This document shows positions 29,853-40,343 of a stretch of 64,000 nucleotides of DNA, one piece after another. The stretch comes from Cohnella ginsengisoli (GTDB lineage: Bacteria; Bacillota; Bacilli; Paenibacillales; Paenibacillaceae), in contig NZ_JAPDHZ010000002.1 in assembly GCF_029525555.1 (NCBI RefSeq), positions 2,207,868 to 2,271,867 of the forward strand, read 5' to 3'. Each line of letters starts with the position of its first letter. The first letter of the stretch is position 1. The position numbers and the translations under genes are program-made. The notes beneath the pieces are model-generated. The model was not told where the DNA came from and did no database searches. It was given only the letters and a program-made list of their open reading frames with translations.

Positions 29853-30683
29853 CTAGTACGTGCCGAGCGTGGCGCCCGACGTGATCGCGTAATCGGAAGT
29901 CAATACGACCTTGTACGTGCCGGAAGGCTGGTTGCTCGCGAGATTGTACCACCCGCCGACCGTCTGACCCGGGCCGATGTAGGCGGAGTTGCTGCCGACA
30001 TAGACGTCTCCGGCCGACGTGACGCGATACAGCGTCATGTTCATGGACGTGCCGTAAACCGAACTCGTATTGGTCCAGGCGCCCCCGACGCGAATATTGC
30101 CAGATGCCAACGCGCTCGTCCACGTTCCCAAGAAGGCTTGGGTTGTCGCGGTGATCGAGGCGGATGCCGATTGCCCCGTGCTATTCAGCGCGACGATCCG
30201 CACCGCATAGGCTCGGCTCGGCGTTCCGCCGAACGTATACGAGGTGCCGCTCGTGGTGCCGAGCAGCACATTGTCTCTGTACACTTCGTAGCTTACGGCG
30301 TTGGAGGCGGTCCACGATAAATTTATGGACGAATAACTACTCGTATACGCAATCGATGGCGCCGTCGGAGCCGGCGCGCAGCCGAGCGTGGTGGCCGCGG
30401 CCGAAGTCGTCCCGTACCCGCTGTCGCCGGCAACGGTGAACGTGTAGGCGGTGCACGGCGTCAGTCCGTTGACGATCATGCCGTTGCCCGCGTAGGTCGT
30501 CAGATAGCTGCCGTTCTGGTAGACGGTCACGACGCCTTCGCCCGGCTGAAGCGTCCAGTTCAGCTGCAGCGAATTAGCCGTGATGTTGGTGACGGACGCG
30601 CCTGTCGCGGCGCTGGCCGTCGCGGCAGGAAGCGTCGCCGCCGCCACCAAGGCCCCCATTAACCATTTGCGAATTTTCATCAT
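29853..30683 (-). CDS. Secreted FN3-repeat protein
   Basis: A 276-aa exported protein: signal peptide (about 1-26, ending TASAA), two fibronectin type III domains (about 28-105, with SLQLNWT and YTFTVAGDSGYG; about 108-190, with SINLSWTASNAVSYEVYRDN), and a C-terminal beta domain of about 85 residues (GTWTSALASGNIRVGG to the end) with no recognised family. FN3 modules are spacers or adhesion units in bacterial extracellular enzymes, but no catalytic domain is present here. The start could be either of two adjacent ATGs at 30683/30680. Monocistronic, ending at the shared terminator; repeat array B starts about 150 bases upstream. Confidence 0.82.
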   Translation of the reverse strand: MMKIRKWLMGALVAAATLPAATASAATGASVTNITANSLQLNWTLQPGEGVVTVYQNGSYLTTYAGNGMIVNGLTPCTAYTFTVAGDSGYGTTSAAATTLGCAPAPTAPSIAYTSSYSSINLSWTASNAVSYEVYRDNVLLGTTSGTSYTFGGTPSRAYAVRIVALNSTGQSASASITATTQAFLGTWTSALASGNIRVGGAWTNTSSVYGTSMNMTLYRVTSAGDVYVGSNSAYIGPGQTVGGWYNLASNQPSGTYKVVLTSDYAITSGATLGTY

Positions 30684-30830
30684 ACACGTCCTCTCGTTTT
30701 GAAATGGAATGATTTGAATAGAAACAACGATAATCTACTATGCCGCATATCTCTAAACAACCATTTCCATCTATTTATGTAATATCGCGCATATTTTCCG
30801 TACGATCGCACATGAAGAGAAAACCATCAT

Positions 30831-31075
30831 AGTCCGAGCCGAAGAGGCGCTGTACAGCTTTACCTGCCGGCACTGTGGCGGGTTCCGAGCCGAAGAGGCG
30901 CTGTACAGCGTTACCTGCCGGTACTGCGGCGGGTTCCGAGCCGAAGAGGCGCTGTACAGCGTTACCTGCCGGTACTGCGGCGGGTTCCGAGCCGAAGAGG
31001 CGCTGTACAGCTTTACCTGCCGGCACTGCGGCGGGTTCCGAGCCGAAGAGGCGCTGTACAGCGTTACCTACCGGA
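30831..31075. repeat. 51-bp tandem repeat array B (about 5 copies)
   Basis: Near-identical 51-bp direct repeats beginning TCCGAGCCGAAGAGGCGC at 30833, 30884, 30935, 30986 and 31037. Each unit holds the perfect palindrome CGCTGTACAGCG (or a one-base variant). The array is intergenic, and open frames through it come only from the stop-free 17-codon unit. Confidence 0.93.
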
Positions 31076-31091
31076 TTTTTATACGTTCTAA

Positions 31092-31367
31092 CCTGTGGAC
31101 AAAGAAGTCCCAGCTGGGACTTCTTGCGAAGCGTGGTCTGATCGGCGGGACAAATTAGTCTCGGCTGGAACTTCTTGCGGAGCGTCGTCTGATCGGCGGG
31201 ACAAATTAGTCTCTGCTGGAACTTCTTGCGGAGCGTCGTCTGATCGGCGGTACAAAGTAGTCTTGGCTGGGACTTCTTGCGAAGCGTCGTCTGGTCAGCA
31301 GGACAAAGAAGTCCCGGCTGGGACTTCTTGCGGAGCGTCGTCTCGTCGGCGGAATAAGGGGCTGTCC
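31092..31367. repeat. 51-bp tandem repeat array C, left part (about 5 copies)
   Basis: Direct repeats of 51 bp containing GGACTTCTTGCGGAGCG and GATCGGCGGGACAAA. Each unit is centred on a dyad such as GAAGTCCC-N4-GGGACTTC. It starts about 17 bases after array B and is cut at 31367 by the IS1182 element; the same repeat resumes at 33132. Confidence 0.92.
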
Positions 31368-33000
31368 CAAAAGCCCTTCTGAAGTTGAAGCAGATAGCTG
31401 AAATGAAGCCGGAAACGTCAAACGGGACGAAGCAGAGAACTTTCCTGCTTCGTCCCGTTTGCGTTTTTGGTCTATTGCTACTTTTTTTGAGCAGATTATG
31501 GGCAAGGCAAAGCCACCCGACCTCTAGGCTTACCTTCTCTAAGCCTCGAAGCAGAAAGCGCCGGAATCCCCGGTTGTTCTTCACCTGGCCGAATACGCTC
31601 TCCGGCTCGATCATGCGGCGGACGGACAACTCGTAGCCTTTCTCGCTCCGCAGTCGTTCCCGCATTTCATTCTTTTGCCGCCAGTACCTCAGGCTTACGG
31701 ATATCTCTCGGTTTCCTTTGGCTTTGGTGCATGCGGCCCTTAGCGGGCAACCTTCGCAGTTTGCGCTCCGGTAATGGCGCGTGCGTATTTCGTAGCCACT
31801 CTCCGTCGTCGTTGTGCTTTCGTAACGGAACGTAAGCTTTTGACCGGCTGCGCAGGTCCAACTGTCTTCTTCTTCATTGTAGCTCCAGTTGTCGATCTTT
31901 CCGATATCCTTCTTCCAGGCTCTACTCTTTTCTTTGTGGTAGGTACCGTACTTCACGAGCGCGTGTATTTGCTCCTCTTCCAGGTACGCGTAGTTCTCCT
32001 CACCGCCGTAGCCTGCGTCCGCAATGACGGTACCCGGCAGCTTGCCCAGCTTTTCTTTAACGCCTTCCAGATGTGGCTTTAGACATCTGGTGTCTGTTGG
32101 CCGCTGATGGACGCTGTATCCGAGCACGAATTGATTCTCCGTTCCGATCTGCACATTATAGCCCGGCTTCAGCTGGCCATTTCGCATATGATCTTCTTTC
32201 ATTCGCATGAATGTGGCGTCCGGATCGGTCTTACTAAAGCTGTTTCGGTCGCCGAATAGCGCCTCTTGATGCTCGTACTTTTGAAGACGCGGCAACAGGT
32301 CCTTTCGCAGCAAACGAACCGCTTTCTTGAGCGGCTTGTCTTTAGGCCTCTCCTGCAGTTTTTCTTCCAATCGCTGAACCGCCTGCTCGAGCCGGTCCGC
32401 CGTGAACGCCGACGATTCTCCAAGCTCCAACAGATCTGCTCCGGCATGCTCGGCGTCCTCTTGCGCTTCTGCGGCTTCGATGGCCCCGAACAGCGTCCGG
32501 ACCTTTTCTTGCAGCTTGGCGTGCTGCTTCACAACAGCCTTTTTCCAGACGAACGAATAGCGATTGGCGTTGGCTTCGATCTTCGTGCCGTCGACAAAAT
32601 AGTGCTCCAGCTGCACATATTTTTCTTCCAAGAGCAGCGCCAGCACAGCCGTAAAAATTTGCTCGAGCACGTCCTTCATCCGTTCCGAACGGAAACGGTT
32701 GATGGTGCGGAAGTCTGGCTGCTGGCGACCGGCGAGCCACATGAACATGATATTTTCCCGAATGGCTTTGGCGATTTGGCGAGAGGAGTAGAGGCGCTGG
32801 GTATAGGCGTAGATGATGATCTTGGTGAGCATCTTGGGATGATAGCTATGGCGACCGCCGCCGGGATAAGCTGCGTCGAAGATGGCGTCACTCAGACGGT
32901 TCACCGCGTTATTCACGATGCGAACGAGATGATTTTCAGGAATATCTGTTTCCAAATCCATTGGCAGACAAAGTTGGTCCATGCTATATTGAATGTACAA
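31368..33000 (-). CDS. IS1182 family transposase (probable frameshift near 3' end)
   Basis: DDE-type transposase. The N-terminus (DIPENHLVRIVNNAVNRL, GGGRHSYHPKMLTKIIIYAY) is the DUF772/InsH-like domain; the catalytic part shows HYFVDGTKIEANANRYSFVW, TVIADAGYGGEENYAYLEE and the C-terminal glutamate region RMIEPESVFGQVKNNRGFRRFLLRG. A cysteine cluster (CEGCPLRAAC) is typical of IS1182. The frame as given changes at a seven-base run (31482-31488); with one base fewer the end reads HNLLKKVAIDQKRKRD, closer to the family. In both readings there is no stop inside the element, so translation would run into the flanking repeats. ATG 33000. Confidence 0.9.
31419..31461 (-). terminator. Hairpin inside the IS element
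   Basis: A perfect 17-bp stem (CAAACGGGACGAAGCAG and complement) with a 9-base loop near the end of the transposase gene. It probably acts as the element's own terminator. Confidence 0.65.
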
Positions 33001-33131
33001 AGAAACCGTTCCTTTCGTAGATGGTTGCTCGACACTTCCATTTTACCAAAGGACGGTTTCTTTGTATGTTTTTAAAGCAAAAAACAGGGCTATCTCTCCA
33101 GGTCTATTTATGACCCTTTTGAGACAGCCCC

Positions 33132-33865
33132 TTGCGGAGCGTCTTCTGATCGGCGGGATAAAGTAGTCTCCGTCGAGACTTCTGGAGGCGTGGTCTGATC
33201 GGCGGGACAAGGTAGTCCCAGCTGGAACTTCTTGCGAAGTGTCGTCTCGCTGGCGGGATAAAGTAGTCCCAGCTGGGACTTCTTGCGGAGCGTCGTCTCG
33301 TCGGCGGAATAAAGAAGTCCCATCTGGGACTTCTTGCGAAGCGTGGTCTGATCGGCGGGACAAATTAGTCTCGGCTGGAACTTCTTGCGGAGCGTCGTCT
33401 GATCGGCGGGACAAATTAGTCTCGGCTGGAACTTCTTGCGAAGCGTCGTCTGGTCGGCGGTACAAAGAAGTCTCCGTCGAGACTTCTGCAGGCATGGTCT
33501 GATCGGCGGGACAAAGTAGTCTCAGGTGGAACTTCTTGCGAAGCGTCGTCTGATCGGCGGGATAAAGAAGTCTTGGCTGGGACTTTTTGCGAAGCGTAGT
33601 CTCGCGGCGGAATAAAGAAGTCCCGGGTGGGACTTCTTGCGAAGCGTCGTCTGATCGGCGGAATAAAGAAGTCCCGGCTGGGACTTCTTGCGAAGCGTCG
33701 TCTGGTCGGCGGGACAAAGAAGTCTCAGGTAGGACTTCCGGCGAGCGTCGTCTGGTCGGCGGGATAAAGAAGTCTTGGCTGGGACTTCTTGCGAAACGTC
33801 GTTTGGTCTGCGGTACAAAGAAGTCTCCGTCGAGACTTCTGGCGAAGCGTGGTCTGATCGGCGCT
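33132..33865. repeat. 51-bp tandem repeat array C, right part (about 14 copies)
   Basis: Continuation of array C after the IS element, again with a 51-bp period (for example TCGGCTGGA at 33371 and 33422). Units alternate two dyad versions: AAGTCCC...GGGACTT and AAGTCTC-CGTC-GAGACTT. The second contains GTCGAGACTTCTGG/CAGG, close to the GTCGAGACTTTCTGCGG seed of array A. It ends at the terminator of the FN3/LamG gene. No gene is supported inside. Confidence 0.92.
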
Positions 33866-33897
33866 AAAAAAAGATGCCGGCGCGCTGCGCCGGCATC
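33866..33897 (-). terminator. Terminator of the FN3/LamG gene
   Basis: On the minus strand GATGCCGGCGC-N3-GCGCCGGCATC followed by seven Ts: a textbook intrinsic terminator, directly at the border of array C. Confidence 0.9.
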
Positions 33898-33905
33898 CAG
33901 AACCG

Positions 33906-35054
33906 CTATCCGTCCCAAACGGTAAAATCGTCATACCGCGCATCCGCGAACCGGTTGTCCAAGCCGGCCTTGCCCGCCGCGAGCTTGTTGTCCGTCCCGG
34001 ACACCTCCAGGGTGCCGTTCACGTAAAGCTTGAGCGAAGTGCCCTGCACGACGGCTTTGAACGTATACCATTCGCCGGTTTGGAGCGTATACGCCTTGCT
34101 GCCCAAACCGGTATTGGCGCCGGCTACCCGCCGGTAGAGGGTCAAGCTGCCGTTTTTGTAGCCGAGAAAATAATAGTTGTCCTTGTCGGCAAATCGGACG
34201 CGAATGCCCGCATTCGGCGAATTGGTGGAAGACCAGCCGTTCACCTTCACGCGCGTCTCCACGGTGTAATCGGTCCAGGAGGCGCTGCCGACGGACGAAG
34301 AGTTGTCGAAGGTCGTACCGGAATTGTAGACGCGGCTCCCGTCATTCACGACCTTCCAGGTGCCCGTGACGACCGACCAGTCGCCGGCTCCGCTCTCGAA
34401 GTTCGAGAAGTGCAAATAATGCGGCGTCGTCATCGCGACCGGCGCGCTGGCCGCGGACACGTTGCCGCTGTCGTCGTAAGCCGCTACGGTATACGCATAG
34501 GTCGTCGACGAATCGATGCTCGTATCCGTATATTGGGTTCCGCTTACGACTGCGACCTGTACGTTATCCCTGTACACCTTGTACCCGGCCAGTTTGGGAT
34601 CGTCCGTAGACGCCGCCCACGACAGCCTGACCGACTTCCCCTGCAACGCTGCGGCGACGCTGCCGGGCACGGACGGGGGCGTCACGTCCGGGGCGAGCGT
34701 CGTCACGCAGGCGCCGCTTCCGCCGGAATCGTTGTTCGCGGCGTCGTAGGCGAGCACGTAATAATAGCCGTCGGCGGATGCGGGCACGCCCGAATCCGTA
34801 TAAGCCGTCGCGGAAGTCGTACCGATCTGCGAGCAGTCTCTGAACACGGCGTAATGGTCGACGCCGGTGTCGTCTTCGGATGCGTTCCAGCCGAGTTCTA
34901 CGGTACCGGCAGCCGTCTCGTAGGCGGTCAGTCCGGAGGGCGCGGTCGGCGCGGTCGCGTCCGAGGCGCTCGCCTGGGCGGACATCAGCATCGCGGCGAC
35001 GAGGCCCAGCACAAGCGCCTTATAGGTCGTTTTGCCATGGGATCTTGTCTTCAT
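33906..35054 (-). CDS. Secreted FN3-FN3-LamG-like protein
   Basis: A 382-aa exported protein with a signal peptide (about 1-31, ending SAQASAS), two FN3 domains (about 38-120 and 125-215; GYKVYRDNVQVAVVSGTQYTD) and a C-terminal concanavalin/LamG-like domain (about 220-382; [50 protein letters not shown]). It closely resembles the last three domains of the upstream heparinase-like protein, indicating duplication. Start ATG 35054 is chosen as the beginning of the signal peptide; a GTG at 35066 is possible. The gene begins 25 bases after the heparinase gene and shares its operon. It probably binds the same polysaccharide; it has no catalytic domain. Confidence 0.85.
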   Translation of the reverse strand: MKTRSHGKTTYKALVLGLVAAMLMSAQASASDATAPTAPSGLTAYETAAGTVELGWNASEDDTGVDHYAVFRDCSQIGTTSATAYTDSGVPASADGYYYVLAYDAANNDSGGSGACVTTLAPDVTPPSVPGSVAAALQGKSVRLSWAASTDDPKLAGYKVYRDNVQVAVVSGTQYTDTSIDSSTTYAYTVAAYDDSGNVSAASAPVAMTTPHYLHFSNFESGAGDWSVVTGTWKVVNDGSRVYNSGTTFDNSSSVGSASWTDYTVETRVKVNGWSSTNSPNAGIRVRFADKDNYYFLGYKNGSLTLYRRVAGANTGLGSKAYTLQTGEWYTFKAVVQGTSLKLYVNGTLEVSGTDNKLAAGKAGLDNRFADARYDDFTVWDG

Positions 35055-35079
35055 GCCAGCAAGCACATCCTTTCTCTCC

Positions 35080-38000
35080 TTATTGGGTGACGGTAAAATC
35101 GTCGAACCGCGAATCGCCGAACCGGCTGTCGACGCCGGCTTTGCCCTGCGCTAGCTTGTCGTCGGTCGCGGTCAGCTCCAGGCTGCCGTTCACGTACAGC
35201 TTGAGCGAAGTGCCCTGTACGACCGCTTTGAACGTATACCATTCGCCCAAATTAAGGGTGAACGGCTTCGAGATTTTGGCGGCGTTCGCGCCCGCCACTC
35301 TTCTGTAGATGGTCAGGACGTTGTTCTTGTAGCCGAGAAAGTAGTAATTGTTGGCGTCCGCGAACCGAACGCGTATGCCCGCATTCGGCGAATTGGTCGA
35401 GGTCCAGACGGTCACCTTCACGCGCGTCTCCGCGGCATAATCGGTCCACGTATCGCTGCCGATCGCGGCCGAATTATCGTAGGTCGTGCCCGACTTGTAA
35501 ACGCCGCTGCCGTCGGCGATCACGCTCCAGGTTCCGGTAACCGCCGTCCATCCCGCCGAGCCGCTCTCAAAATCAGAATACGACACGAAATTCGGCGTCG
35601 CGACCGTGAACGGCGCGCTGGCCGCGGACAGATTGCCGCTGCCGTCGACGGCTTTGACCGTATACGAATAAGACGTCGACGATTCGATCGTACCGTCCGT
35701 ATACGTAATACCGGAGACAGATGCGATCTCGCTTCCGTCCCGGTACACCTTGTACCCGCTCAAGCTCCGGTCGTCGGTCGCGGCCGTCCACGACAGCACG
35801 ATCGACTTGCCGGTCTGCACGCCCGTCGGCGTGCCCGGCACGGTCGGCGGCGTCACGTCGGGAGGCGGGACGGACCGGCATGCCCCAAGTCCGCCCGATC
35901 TGTTGCCCGCCAAGTCGTAGGCGACGACCGAATAGAAATATCGGCTGGAAGCCGTGAGGCCCGTATCGGTATACGAAGTGCCGTACGTCGTGCCCACCGG
36001 TACGCAGTTGCGATATACCTCGTATTTGCCGACCCCGATATCGTCGCTCGACGCCGTCCAGTTCAAATCGACCGAATAACTGGCCGTCGACACGGCCGTC
36101 AAGCCGCGCGGCGCGGTCGGGGCGCTCGTATCGGCGGGCGTCGGGCCGCCGACCGATACGGACAGATCGCTTTGCGCAAGGTCGAGCGTCAAGTTCAGCT
36201 GCCCGTCGTTGGACGAGGCGGACGTCTCCGTCGTTCCGTCGCTCCATGTCAGCGTATAATCCGTATCGGGCGCCAGCCCGGTTATCAGCACCTGACCGGA
36301 AGCTGCAGCCGCATCCCTCGGACTGGACGCCCACAGCTTAAAGCCGTCGTCTTGCTTGGCGTAGCGGGCATTGACGGCCTGGCTGAAAGCGAAGCGCAGG
36401 TTCGGAATCGTCAACGCGTTCCCTTGAATCATCATCGCGTTCGCCAGATTCGTACCGTTCATCGTATACACGAGCGAACGGGCATTCGAGTCGGCATAGG
36501 GGGGTCGTAATCGCGCCCGTGCCCGCGGTGCGGAACGACAGGTAGTCCGTTTTCCCTCCCGCCCGCGCCACCGTCATTTTCGTGCCTTCCGCATCTTTGA
36601 CGACCGTCGGCTTGACCAGATCCGCCTCGCCGTTCAGCTTCGGGTAGAAGACGCCCAGGAAGTTCGTCGAAGTCGACGGCACCGAATTGCTGACGCTCAG
36701 ATTCGTGCCCATCTCCGCTTTGCGCGCCGGACCCACGGTCGCCGTCAAGGCGTCGGGCTGAAGCATGAACAGCTGCATGCTGTCCGTACCCTGCGTAATC
36801 CGATAGCCGCCGCTCGCGTCTCCGGTCCACGTACCGTTGCTGTTGTACAAAAATTGATACGTGCGCTCCCCGCCGCTCGACGCCAGGTCGTCGAACACGA
36901 CGGCATACCGGCCGTCGACGAACAGCAGATTGCGATCCATCTTGCTCATGTTCGGGTAGGCGTTATGCAGGTCTCCCGTCGTAAAGCCGTAGCCCGGGCT
37001 GCCGAAAAACTCGGTAATGCGCGCGTCGTCCCTCATGCCGACAGTCGGCTGGAAAAAGGCGATCGCGCCTTCCCCCCGATTGTCCGACTCCGTCGACCAG
37101 AAGCGAGTTGACGTCCTTCGTCCAGCGGTCGACCTTGTCGTAGGGCGGATATTCCGCCCAGCGCTTGCCGGCGAATTCAATGTACAGATTGCCGGCGTCC
37201 GGCCGATCGTGACCGACGTTGACATAAGTGCCGTCCGGACTGATCCGGTCTCTCCACGCATTCAGCTTGTGCCCGCCCGAAGGACCGCTTTTGAACGACA
37301 CGCTCAGATCGTTCGCTCCCCACCCGGTGCGAAAATTCGCCATCTCCAGGTCCGGGAAGTATCGCCAGGGCTCGTTAGGCGCGCTGTCCGGAACGAGGGA
37401 GTCGTCATAGTAGAGAAAATTCCATACGTCCCAGGCGAACGAATTCGGATCGGCCGCATATGCGGACTTGGCCGCCGCCTGAAGCTTGGCGTCCCCGTAT
37501 TTCGATGCGACTTTGAACAGAAAATTGTTGAAATACCCCGTGCCGTTGGAATCGTCGCCATACGGCGCAAGACGCTTGTAGCCCGGACCGTAACCGTAAA
37601 GCTTGAACAGGCCCATGTTCCGAACGGACTCGTTCCACAGGCTCCCGTCGCCGGTGACGGATTCATACGTCGTCAAGGATCGGACGACATGCTCGTCGCC
37701 GAAGGACATGTACTGCATCCCCTCGTGCTGGGAGCCGTCGGGCGCGACCTCGTTCACGAGCGTCTCCAGCTCCTGCTCCGCGAATGCGTACATCGTCGCG
37801 ACAGCCGGGTCTCCGACATCGCCAAGCACGGCGGCCGTCCCCGTCAACAGACCTTCGATGCGGAATTGCCGGTGATTGTTCTGGTAGTCGCTTTTCCAGT
37901 AAGCGAGCGTGCCGCTCATATGATTGAAAAATTCGTCGTAAAGCTTCTTCGATTGCAGCTTCAGCTTTAAGGCGATCTGGGCGCGCTCGCTCTCGCTAAA

Positions 38001-39338
38001 GACGTCATAGCCCCAGTCGTACGCGAATCCGACGCCGATCAGCCCGCATGCGTTGCCCATCGAACCGCCGTAATCGACGGATTCGTTGCCCCAGGAAGGC
38101 CGGTTGACGACATCGAGCACGTAGCTCCTCAGCTTCGTCTTGTACGCGTCGTCCTTCGTCAAGTAATAGGCCATCGCCAAGGTCGGAAAGCGGAAAGAGA
38201 CGACTTCCCAGTCGTAATCGGAGCCATAGCTCGACGTGAACCAGTTGACCGTATCCGGGAACCCGTTGGCCTTGGCGATGATGGAGGCGTAGTACGTCTG
38301 GTAGTCGGCATCTTCCGTTCTCCGCGCCAATTCGCTCGCGGAGGCCGGATTCACGATCAACCGCGGATGGACGCCGATGAGATCCGAGCGGAACGAAGTG
38401 CCGTTCACGAAGGAAGCCAGCGTGACCGATACCGGACTGGCGTCGGCCGAATGGTTGCCCGAAGGGTCGAAAGCGCTTACAGAATACGTGTAAGCAACGC
38501 CGGGCTTCACTTGCGTATCGGTATAATTCGCCGAGGTCGTCATGGCGAGGGCGCTGCCGTCGCGGCGCACGACATAGCCCGCCACGACATCGTCGTCCGT
38601 CGAAGCCGACCACGCGAGATTGACCTGTCCGGGCGGCGACTCTGCCGCGGTCAGACCGGTCGGAACCGTAGGCGCCTGCACGTCCGACGGAGGCGGAGTC
38701 TCCTGAATCGAGATATCGTCGAAGCTGACGTCTCCGTATGCGGTAAGCAGCCCCAGCTTGCCCGCGGAAAGGGCCGTGTCGATCGCGGATAAAATCTCCG
38801 TTCCATTCATCGACAGCTTCAGCCGCGAATGATCGGACACGGCCTTCAGCGTGTACCAGGCGCCGGCATTTAACGTATACGGCACGCTGGCGAGCACCGT
38901 CATCGCGCCGGCCACTTTTTTCTTGATGTTCAGCACGCCCAGGTCGTAGGTGAACAGATAATAATTGTTCGTATCCGTATAGCGGGTCACCAGGCCAACG
39001 GTCTGAAACTGGGTCGAGCCCCAGCTGTTCAACTTGAATCTCGCAGTAGCCTCATAATTGTCCCAGTCTGGCTGGCCGTAAACCGTACGCGCGATAGAAC
39101 TTGCGGCAGAGGACCGATAAACGTTGGAGTCGTCGTTCACGACGGTCCAGGGACCATTGACGACGGTCCATCCGGCCGCGGCGCCGTCCTCGAAGTCCTC
39201 CGCGTACGGGAGCGAAGGCGTATCCGCATGGGCATTGCCCACGCGGGCGCCGGGTATGGCAGGTATCGACGAAACGAGAAGCATCATCACTAACAGTCCG
39301 GAGAGCATCGACTTGCTGCGCAGCCATTTCCACGCCAT
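35080..39338 (-). CDS. Multidomain heparinase II/III-like polysaccharide lyase (two frameshifts)
   Basis: A secreted protein of about 1418 aa. Order: signal peptide (1-38), LamG-like domain (about 45-215), FN3 (about 222-315), heparinase II/III-like catalytic part (about 325-960) with an alpha-toroid ([50 protein letters not shown]) and beta-sandwich ([48 protein letters not shown]), then two FN3 domains and a second LamG-like domain. The NNH and Tyr/His residues are plausible lyase catalytic residues; the uronic-acid substrate is unknown. The frame breaks at 37072-37077 and 36499-36504, each a six-base run one base too long. ATG 39338 follows AAAGGAAGG. It lies downstream of the LplB/LplC permease genes, so it should make the oligosaccharides that system imports. 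Confidence 0.85.
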
Positions 39339-39479
39339 CCATGAACCCTTCCTTTCGTCACTTCAGATTGTCGACGCAAAATAAAGTTATCCAATCCCAA
39401 TACAAGGTTTTAATTCATCACCTCCTCTCGTCCGATCTCCGAATTCGGGCCTTGCCTTTTCGAATCGATCAACGCCCCG

Positions 39480-40343
39480 CTAGCCTTTAACGGAACCGAG
39501 CAGCATTCCTTTCACGAAATATTTTTGAAGATACGGATACACGGCCAAAATCGGAACGATGCTGATCACGACCGCGGCCATCTTGATGCTCTCCGGCGAC
39601 GAAGCGAGATCCTGCAGGCCCGGCTGGTTGGCGAGCGAATCTTCGCGGAGCATGCCGTTCAATACGACCTGAAGCACGCGCTTGCTTTGATCGTTGATGT
39701 ACAGGACGCCGGGCAAAAACTCGTTCCAGCGGGATACGGCGTAGATAAGACCGATCGTGGCGTTCACCGCGCCCGACAGCGGAACGACGATTCTCAGCAG
39801 CACGTACCAGTCGCCCGCCCCGTCCATCTTGGCCGATTCGATCAATTCGGAAGGAATGCCCTTGTAAAATTTGATCATGATGAGCATGTTGTACACGCTC
39901 ACCGCGGACGGTACCATGAGCGCCCACAAAGAATCGATCATATGGAGCTGCTTGATCACGATATAGGTCGGGATCAGTCCGCCGTTAAACAGCATGGTGA
40001 AAAAAATAAGCGAAAACAGAAATTTGCGTCCGCGCAAGCTCTCTTTGGACAGCGGATAAGCGCAGCCGATCGTGAGCAGCATGCTGATCAACGTGCCGAA
40101 GACGGTAACGATAATCGTGTTCTTGAAACCGGTGTACAGAAAGGGCTGGGTCAGCACGTATTTGTAGGTCGACAGCGAAAAATGCGAAGGGTACAGATTA
40201 AGCTTGTTGACGGATGCGCGCAGCGGATCGCTTAGCGAGAACATCAACACATACCAGAATGGATAGAGCATGAGGACGCCCGTCAGGATAAAAAACAAAT
40301 AAAGGAACAGGACGGAGAAACGTATGCGGCGAGTGCGGCTCAT
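39480..40343 (-). CDS. Carbohydrate ABC transporter permease, LplC-type
   Basis: A 287-aa CUT1 permease with six membrane segments (LYLFFILTGVLMLYPFWYVLMF first) and EAA loop IESAKMDGAGDWYVLLRIVVPL. The closing PYLQKYFVKGMLLGSVKG is typical of the LplC/YtcP group. It starts at 40343, immediately after the LplB-type stop (no gap), and the heparinase-like gene follows after 141 bases. Imports oligosaccharide together with the LplB-type partner; no ATPase is encoded here. Confidence 0.93.
   Translation of the reverse strand: MSRTRRIRFSVLFLYLFFILTGVLMLYPFWYVLMFSLSDPLRASVNKLNLYPSHFSLSTYKYVLTQPFLYTGFKNTIIVTVFGTLISMLLTIGCAYPLSKESLRGRKFLFSLIFFTMLFNGGLIPTYIVIKQLHMIDSLWALMVPSAVSVYNMLIMIKFYKGIPSELIESAKMDGAGDWYVLLRIVVPLSGAVNATIGLIYAVSRWNEFLPGVLYINDQSKRVLQVVLNGMLREDSLANQPGLQDLASSPESIKMAAVVISIVPILAVYPYLQKYFVKGMLLGSVKG

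Larger units (their letters stand above)
31368..33131 (-). mobile_element. IS1182-family insertion sequence (about 1.76 kb)
   Basis: Terminal inverted repeats of 16 bp with one mismatch: GGGGCTGTCCCAAAAG at 31368-31383 and its complement GGGGCTGTCTCAAAAG at 33116-33131. The single gene is an IS1182-type transposase. The element splits repeat array C. Left flank ends GGCGGAATAA and right flank begins TTGCGGAGCG; in intact units these are separated by a 21-base stretch that is the palindromic core, so insertion removed or replaced exactly that core. No obvious direct target duplication is seen. Confidence 0.9.

Noticed and set aside
30775..31367. Extension of the transposase ORF by about 200 residues of repeats
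   Set aside because: It lies outside the terminal inverted repeat of the IS and is only read-through into arrays B and C.
30831..33865. Arrays B and C considered as CRISPR
   Set aside because: Units are contiguous direct repeats without unique spacers, and no cas genes are present.
33043..33943. Repeat-rich open frames in array C
   Set aside because: Same 51-bp artefact; they also overlap a terminator and change residues freely between copies.
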